DNA of 64,000 bases from the NCBI GenBank assembly GCA_947846985.1, contig CANTUZ010000003.1, forward strand, positions 58,538,096 to 58,602,095, written 5' to 3'. Shown in pieces: positions 62,401 to 64,000 of this stretch (position 1 is the first letter of the stretch; every line of letters begins with the position of its first letter). The notes beneath the pieces are model-generated. The model did not search any database, was not told the origin of the DNA, and saw only the letters and a program-made list of their open reading frames with translations. The position numbers were made by a program, and so were the translations under genes. This stretch comes from Fratercula arctica (Eukaryota > Chordata > Aves > Charadriiformes > Alcidae).

Positions 62401-62875
62401 CTTACCAAGGTCACTGAAGTGGTTGGAACAGTGAGGATGGGGTTAATGCTGCAGTAACCTGAACACGTTTGTGCTAGACTAGCTATAGGCATTGTCTGAG
62501 ATAGCTTGCCTTGGTTTAGTTAGATGAGTAGTAATAGTACCAGCTTGCTTCCATAAGAATCCTTGCGAAGAGTGGCTTTTAGTTACCGGAATAACTTTTA
62601 TTATGCATCGTCCGTCCTCTGGAGAGAATTCAATATATTGTTTGTATCTCCAACAAGGAAGGCAAACAGATACCATACCAGCTTCTTACCCAAATAACTA
62701 TTTGATGCCTCAATGTAGTTTAGAACTTACCTGTTTATTTTGGACTTCCTATCTGAACACCATATTCAGAATTTTTAACAAGTATCTGTTTCACAGGAGT
62801 GACTATGAAGAAATGCCACTTCAGAATGGCCAAGCTATTAGAGCCAAGTATAAAGAGGAATCGGACAGTGATTGA
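29358..62875 (+). CDS. TMEM181: TMEM181, whole gene (17 coding exons, spliced)
   Basis: TMEM181 is a multi-pass membrane protein of the GOLD-domain seven-helix (Wntless/GOST-like) group. The human protein has been reported as a host factor for E. coli cytolethal distending toxin. Joining 29358-29488, 42127-42230, 47528-47583, 48880-48970, 49582-49700, 50813-50932, 53444-53524, 54529-54628, 55402-55532, 56077-56168, 57180-57237, 57898-58000, 58099-58150, 58817-58899, 60022-60111, 61785-61851 and 62797-62875 gives 1557 nt, 518 residues and a stop. By eye: cytosolic N-terminus with RDDRYYR (38-44); TM1 about 58-78; a lumenal domain about 79-220 with six Asn-X-Ser/Thr sequons (NNS, NLS, NVT, NRT, NYT, NIT); seven further hydrophobic segments from 221 to about 465; and an acidic cytosolic tail ending ESDSD. 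A second first exon at 37102 gives a 477-residue form. All introns are GT-AG except the AT-AC intron after exon 14. Confidence 0.97.
29861..30384. other. TMEM181 intron 1, unassigned stretch
   Basis: Intronic sequence between the CpG island and an old CR1 fragment. Nothing recognised. Confidence 0.5.
30385..30930 (+). mobile_element. Ancient CR1 LINE fragment in TMEM181 intron 1
   Basis: Plus-strand, highly diverged CR1 ORF2 end. Recognisable segments are a [19 protein letters not shown] stretch near 30473-30515 (the CR1 LEYCVQFWAPHYKKD position) and AYNLSEEKLGWL-like debris near 30570-30600. The typical closing segment reads, in effect, 'lysed into ... flow in lists of Arg-Tyr-Leu ... GTL' near 30890-30915 and precedes GAGGTCTCTTCTAGCTCTATTTTACTATGA, which is the CR1 3' end pattern GGTCCCTTCCAACYCAAAYNATTCTATGA. 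The precise reading frames are broken throughout. Confidence 0.75.
30931..36680. other. TMEM181 intron 1, mostly unassigned
   Basis: Mostly unremarkable intronic DNA. A perfect CT dinucleotide repeat of about 12 units lies at 31861-31884. Several 60-100-codon ORFs on both strands (for example 32332-32640 and 33293-33589) show no family features and no splice support. No other repeat family assigned with confidence. Confidence 0.5.
31861..31884 (+). repeat. CT microsatellite
   Basis: Twelve uninterrupted CT units, preceded by the C/T-rich CATCTTCTT. Confidence 0.97.
36960..36967 (+). promoter_or_regulatory. TMEM181: CRE-like site
   Basis: TGACGTCT differs from the CREB/ATF palindrome TGACGTCA at one position. 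It lies about 140 nt upstream of the exon 1b ATG. Confidence 0.45.
37084..37093 (+). promoter_or_regulatory. TMEM181: NRF1-like site
   Basis: TGCGCATGCG, close to the NRF1 consensus YGCGCAYGCGCR (the C after the second GCG is replaced by G). It lies just upstream of the exon 1b ATG, so it probably overlaps the start region. Confidence 0.5.
37102..37109 (+). CDS. TMEM181: TMEM181 alternative exon 1b (proximal start, ATG GAG CC)
   Basis: Eight coding nucleotides, ATG GAG CC, with a good start context (CCGGGATGG), followed by a strong donor GTGAGT at 37110. It ends in phase 2 exactly like exon 1a. Splicing to exon 2 gives Met-Glu-Pro-Leu-Ala-Pro-Met-Arg-Leu-Tyr. I recall a human TMEM181 form of about 475 residues beginning MEPLAPMRLY, which supports this as a real alternative start. 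The product would be 477 residues and lack the 41-residue charged N-terminus. Confidence 0.85.
37411..40229. other. TMEM181 intron 1, unassigned
   Basis: AT-rich intronic sequence after the CpG island. No gene or repeat recognised. Confidence 0.5.
40230..40410 (+). mobile_element. CR1 LINE 3' end
   Basis: Short plus-strand CR1 3' fragment. It starts TTGCCCAGAGAGGTGGTGGAG, includes TTCAAGGCCAGGCTTGATG, and ends AGGTCCCTTCCAAACC followed by ATTCTGTGATTCTATGA. Confidence 0.95.
40411..42126. other. TMEM181: TMEM181 intron 1, 3' end
   Basis: Intronic sequence with no recognised gene or repeat. It ends in a C/T-rich tract (about 42085-42120) and the acceptor CTGTAG at 42121-42126. A C-rich patch lies at 41110-41145. 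Confidence 0.6.
42127..42230 (+). CDS. TMEM181: TMEM181 exon 2 (TM1)
   Basis: Encodes [14 protein letters not shown] followed by the first membrane segment [20 protein letters not shown]. It enters in phase 2 and leaves in phase 1 (GCA G|GTAAGG). It is shared by both first exons. Confidence 0.97.
42231..44630. other. TMEM181 intron 2, first part
   Basis: Intronic. It has a locally self-complementary AT-rich patch around 43486-43560 and otherwise nothing recognised. Confidence 0.5.
44631..45245 (+). mobile_element. CR1 LINE, 5'-truncated, plus orientation, in TMEM181 intron 2
   Basis: Young CR1 copy. It begins with a segment encoding [21 protein letters not shown] residues and continues through [10 protein letters not shown] and FSLEKRRL to the closing [15 protein letters not shown] sequence. 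The 3' end has GGTCCCTTCCAACCCAAACC and a short tail ATGATTGTGTGATTG (45231-45245). It belongs to the same subfamily as the minus-strand copy at 51884-52490 and looks close to 90% identical by eye. A small internal duplication (AAGAAATTCTTTA twice, 45009-45043) is absent from the other copy. Confidence 0.97.
45246..46194. other. TMEM181 intron 2, unassigned
   Basis: AT-rich intronic DNA. It holds alternating ATGCATGC-type purine-pyrimidine runs near 46107-46150, and nothing else recognised. Confidence 0.5.
46195..46540 (+). mobile_element. Older CR1 LINE 3' fragment in TMEM181 intron 2
   Basis: Plus-strand CR1 ORF2 end. [23 protein letters not shown] sequence (46219-46280), then [20 protein letters not shown] and [13 protein letters not shown], are classic closing segments of CR1. 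The 3' UTR contains GACTAGATGGCCTCTGGAGG. It is more diverged than the 44.6 kb copy. Confidence 0.92.
46541..47527. other. TMEM181: TMEM181 intron 2, 3' end
   Basis: Intronic, nothing recognised. It ends in a T/C-rich tract and acceptor TTCTGTAG. Confidence 0.6.
47528..47583 (+). CDS. TMEM181: TMEM181 exon 3
   Basis: 56 nt, phase 1 to 0, encoding [19 protein letters not shown], the start of the lumenal domain. It carries the NNS sequon. Donor AAG|GTAAGA. Confidence 0.95.
48880..48970 (+). CDS. TMEM181: TMEM181 exon 4
   Basis: 91 nt, phase 0 to 1. It encodes [20 protein letters not shown] then [10 protein letters not shown], strongly conserved with the human protein as recalled, and carries the NLS sequon. 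The frame reads on into the intron to 49236, but donor GATG|GTGAGA and exon 5 fit the family. Confidence 0.96.
49582..49700 (+). CDS. TMEM181: TMEM181 exon 5
   Basis: 119 nt, phase 1 to 0. It encodes [20 protein letters not shown], then [12 protein letters not shown], with sequons NVT and NRT. Donor CAA|GTATGT. Confidence 0.96.
50813..50932 (+). CDS. TMEM181: TMEM181 exon 6
   Basis: 120 nt, phase 0 to 0. It encodes [19 protein letters not shown], then a more divergent stretch ending QNITFT, with sequons NYT and NIT. Donor ACA|GTAAGT. Confidence 0.96.
50933..51883. other. TMEM181 intron 6, first part
   Basis: AT-rich intronic DNA with short poly-T and poly-A runs. Nothing recognised. Confidence 0.5.
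51884..52490 (-). mobile_element. CR1 LINE, 5'-truncated, minus orientation, in TMEM181 intron 6
   Basis: Young CR1 copy. On the minus strand it encodes [39 protein letters not shown], then a segment ending [20 protein letters not shown] (51973-52320). The 3' tail is at 51884-51902 (AAAATCACAGAATCACAGA in plus orientation). It belongs to the same subfamily as the plus-strand copy at 44631-45245. Confidence 0.97.
52491..52533 (+). mobile_element. Short plus-strand CR1 3' tail abutting the minus CR1
   Basis: CTTCCAACCTAGACAATTCT then ATGATTCTATGA is a CR1 3' terminus in plus orientation. It directly follows the 5' end of the minus-strand copy, so the two sit head to head. Confidence 0.8.
52534..53443. 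other. TMEM181: TMEM181 intron 6, 3' part
   Basis: AT-rich intron with nothing recognised. It ends in a T/C-rich tract and acceptor TGTCTTGTAG. Confidence 0.6.
53444..53524 (+). CDS. TMEM181: TMEM181 exon 7 (TM2)
   Basis: 81 nt, phase 0 to 0. It encodes [17 protein letters not shown] followed by hydrophobic [10 protein letters not shown], the start of TM2. Donor ACG|GTAAGA. Confidence 0.96.
53865..54015 (+). mobile_element. Old CR1 LINE 3' fragment in intron 7
   Basis: Weak plus-strand CR1 terminus. GATGCCCAGAGTGTGGACTC, TCCATCTCTGAAAATG and GAATGGCCTCCAGAGGTGCC, then TTACAACCTAAATTATG, follow the order of the CR1 3' end. Confidence 0.65.
54529..54628 (+). CDS. TMEM181: TMEM181 exon 8
   Basis: 100 nt, phase 0 to 1. 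It encodes [20 protein letters not shown] then [13 protein letters not shown], the end of TM2, a conserved cytosolic loop and the start of TM3. The donor G|GTACTT at 54629 is weaker than most in the gene. Readthrough would add 38 codons, including a basic tail, before a stop at 54742-54744. Confidence 0.95.
55402..55532 (+). CDS. TMEM181: TMEM181 exon 9 (TM3-TM4)
   Basis: 131 nt, phase 1 to 0. It encodes [20 protein letters not shown], then [20 protein letters not shown] and IRVQ. Donor CAG|GTAAGG. Confidence 0.97.
56077..56168 (+). CDS. TMEM181: TMEM181 exon 10 (TM5)
   Basis: 92 nt, phase 0 to 2. It encodes [20 protein letters not shown] then [10 protein letters not shown]. Donor AC|GTAAGT. 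Confidence 0.97.
57180..57237 (+). CDS. TMEM181: TMEM181 exon 11
   Basis: 58 nt, phase 2 to 0. It encodes [20 protein letters not shown], a conserved loop between TM5 and TM6. Donor CAG|GTAAGT. Confidence 0.96.
57898..58000 (+). CDS. TMEM181: TMEM181 exon 12 (TM6)
   Basis: 103 nt, phase 0 to 1. It encodes [20 protein letters not shown] then [14 protein letters not shown]. Donor GTTG|GTAAGG. Confidence 0.97.
58099..58150 (+). CDS. TMEM181: TMEM181 exon 13
   Basis: 52 nt, phase 1 to 2. It encodes [17 protein letters not shown], the start of TM7. Donor AG|GTAAGG. Confidence 0.96.
58817..58899 (+). CDS. TMEM181: TMEM181 exon 14 (ends at an AT-AC intron)
   Basis: 83 nt, phase 2 to 1. It encodes [18 protein letters not shown] then [10 protein letters not shown]. 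No GT donor gives the family sequence here. The frame continues correctly only if the exon ends at 58899, directly before ATATCCTT, the U12-type AT-AC donor. Confidence 0.96.
58900..60021 (+). other. TMEM181: U12-type AT-AC intron of TMEM181
   Basis: 1122-nt phase-1 intron. The donor ATATCCTT (58900-58907) matches the U12 AT-AC consensus exactly. The branch site TCCTTGAC (60005-60012) fits TCCTTRAC, with the branch A at 60011. The terminal AC is at 60020-60021, 10 nt after the branch A, and there is no polypyrimidine tract. Joining the flanks restores [12 protein letters not shown] as in the family. Splicing should need the minor spliceosome. Confidence 0.95.
60022..60111 (+). CDS. TMEM181: TMEM181 exon 15 (last TM segment)
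   Basis: 90 nt, phase 1 to 1. It encodes [20 protein letters not shown] then [10 protein letters not shown]. It begins right after the AC acceptor. Donor ATG|GTAAGT. Confidence 0.96.
60764..60900 (-). mobile_element. Old CR1 LINE 3' fragment in intron 15
   Basis: Minus-strand CR1 terminus. ATAGAACCATAGAACAG, then AGTTGGAAGGAACCTGGAAA and GATCATCTGGTCCAACC, correspond to the reversed CR1 3' end. The rest is too diverged to bound precisely. Confidence 0.75.
60901..61784. other. TMEM181: TMEM181 intron 15, 3' part
   Basis: Intronic, nothing recognised. It ends in acceptor TTTTCCAG. Confidence 0.6.
61785..61851 (+). CDS. TMEM181: TMEM181 exon 16
   Basis: 67 nt, phase 1 to 2. It encodes [19 protein letters not shown] then VIY, part of the acidic cytosolic tail. 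Donor GG|GTAAGA. Confidence 0.96.
62051..62077 (+). CDS. TMEM181: Candidate TMEM181 27-nt microexon
   Basis: A 27-nt segment lies between a T-rich tract and acceptor (TTTTTTTGGTTACTAAAAG, ending 62050) and a perfect donor GTAAGT at 62078. Its phases (2 in, 2 out) match the flanking exons. Inclusion inserts nine residues, DCYGTDANR, between VIYG and SDYEE without breaking the frame, giving a 527-residue protein. The human reference form as I recall it goes directly from VIYG to SDYEE, so this would be an alternative, perhaps tissue-restricted, exon. No transcript evidence is available here. Confidence 0.6.
62797..62875 (+). CDS. TMEM181: TMEM181 final coding exon
   Basis: It completes Gly, then encodes [19 protein letters not shown] and EESDSD before TGA. 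This acidic C-terminus matches the human protein as recalled. Acceptor TTTCACAG at 62789-62796. Confidence 0.97.
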
Positions 62876-64000
62876 TTTTGATGTAGACAGACTTGTTCAG
62901 TTGGAACTAAACCAATCCTGAAGTTTTCCTAGATGGACAACTTCCTTGGCTTCCTTAATCTGCTGTCATCTGAACACCAACTCCCAGGAAGGATATCCTG
63001 CTTCTGTTTCTGTTTACAAAGTTAAAACTGAAAAAAATAGTGCTTGAAAAGGTTGTGGTGAAAACTTGAGAAACCAAAATTTTTACACGTCTTATAAAAT
63101 GCCAGATAGAAGGATGTCTATGGACTAAAATCTTTAAGTCTATTTCCATTTAGAAGTGTCGCTGATTATATGCTGATTTTAAAATTGCTTCCTTGATGCT
63201 TGTTTTTTTTTTTTTTGAGGATTATGTACAGCATACTGTCATTCATCTGTTGCTTTTGTGTTAGCTCCTTTGTATATTGTCCACTGCTGTACGAAGTGCC
63301 TCATTTCCCTTTCAATTTTCTACCTTAGTCTTTTGAGCTGGAGGCAGGGAATGAAGTGGTTTACAGTTTTCTATCTTTTTTTTTTTTTTAATACAAGAAA
63401 ACACAAGCTTTCCATTCTTCGTTCGAAGAAGTGATATAGACTTAAGACCATTTTAAAAATTCATTTAAATGAGTTTACCAAATTTGTGTGAGATATGTGC
63501 AAATAGTCAACTTCTAGTGAGCCAAAATAGGTCAGTGGTGCAAAATTATCTGTATAATGTACATTTCATAACATGCTTTACCGCCACAACAGAAGTGTTT
63601 GTTTTGGTTTTTGTTTTGTTTTTTTCAAATAGCTGTTTTAAATAGAAATATTTAGGCAGCAACAAATCTCAGAAGGAAGTCAGTACTCTTCTTTCTGGGT
63701 TTTTTGTATGCTGGAGGAGATTGTTACAGAGAATACAGTATGAAAGTTTCACAATTTCAAATTTGCAAACATTTCATTTTTAGAGGCTTCTTCTACCAGA
63801 ATTTTTCTGTAAGTTTTATTAGTAGATAGTTAATCCGAGGAACAATTGTGGTTGCCCACGTATTGAATATGCATGAGAGTTGGCTTTTGGGCATGTTCTG
63901 TGCAGAGTTTAACTTCTTTGTCATACCACCTGTACTGATCAGAACTTTTACTAGTACATTTAGTGATTATCTGTGTTCCAGTCTGTGCCGGAACGGAGTT
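62876..64000 (+). other. TMEM181: TMEM181 3' UTR (continues beyond window)
   Basis: AT-rich sequence after the stop, with T runs (about 63205-63218 and 63377-63391). I found no canonical AATAAA in this stretch, so the transcript end probably lies beyond 64000. Confidence 0.75.

Overview
The window reads as a piece of a bird nuclear genome: two multi-exon genes with GT-AG introns, many CR1 LINE fragments ending in the avian CR1 3' tail (copies of ATTCTATG/ATTCTGTG type), one LTR of a type common in bird endogenous retroviruses, and GC-rich CpG-island promoters in an AT-rich background. The gene order, TULP4 then TMEM181 on the same strand, matches the order I recall for mammalian chromosome 6q25, so this looks like a conserved syntenic block.

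Layout. 1-4722: the last two coding exons of TULP4 (tubby-like protein 4), beginning with the end of an upstream intron. 4723 to about 9.7 kb: probable long TULP4 3' UTR. 9.7-29 kb: intergenic DNA with ancient CR1 pieces, a heavily decayed intronless copy of REV1 (about 16.5-18.8 kb), a minus-strand LTR (about 22.97-23.73 kb) and a clear minus-strand CR1 (26.6-27.3 kb). 29-63 kb and beyond: TMEM181, with a CpG-island first exon at 29358, a second CpG island with an alternative tiny first exon at 37102, and sixteen shared exons ending at 62875. The 3' UTR runs off the window. All splice junctions were worked out by hand. They give an uninterrupted 518-codon reading frame from the distal start and 477 codons from the proximal start.

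The most interesting observations are: (1) a REV1 retropseudogene in a genome whose main LINE (CR1) is not expected to copy mRNAs; (2) a textbook U12-type AT-AC intron between TMEM181 coding exons 14 and 15; (3) a candidate 27-nt, frame-preserving microexon in the TMEM181 cytosolic tail; (4) two CpG-island promoters 7.7 kb apart, each giving a phase-matched TMEM181 first exon; (5) a pair of near-identical inverted CR1 copies flanking TMEM181 exons 3-6; and (6) a coding 15-nt minisatellite in TULP4. I found no bacterial-type system, CRISPR array or new multi-gene cassette.

Comparisons with human TULP4, TMEM181 and REV1 rest on recalled protein sequence, not on a database search, and are marked as such.
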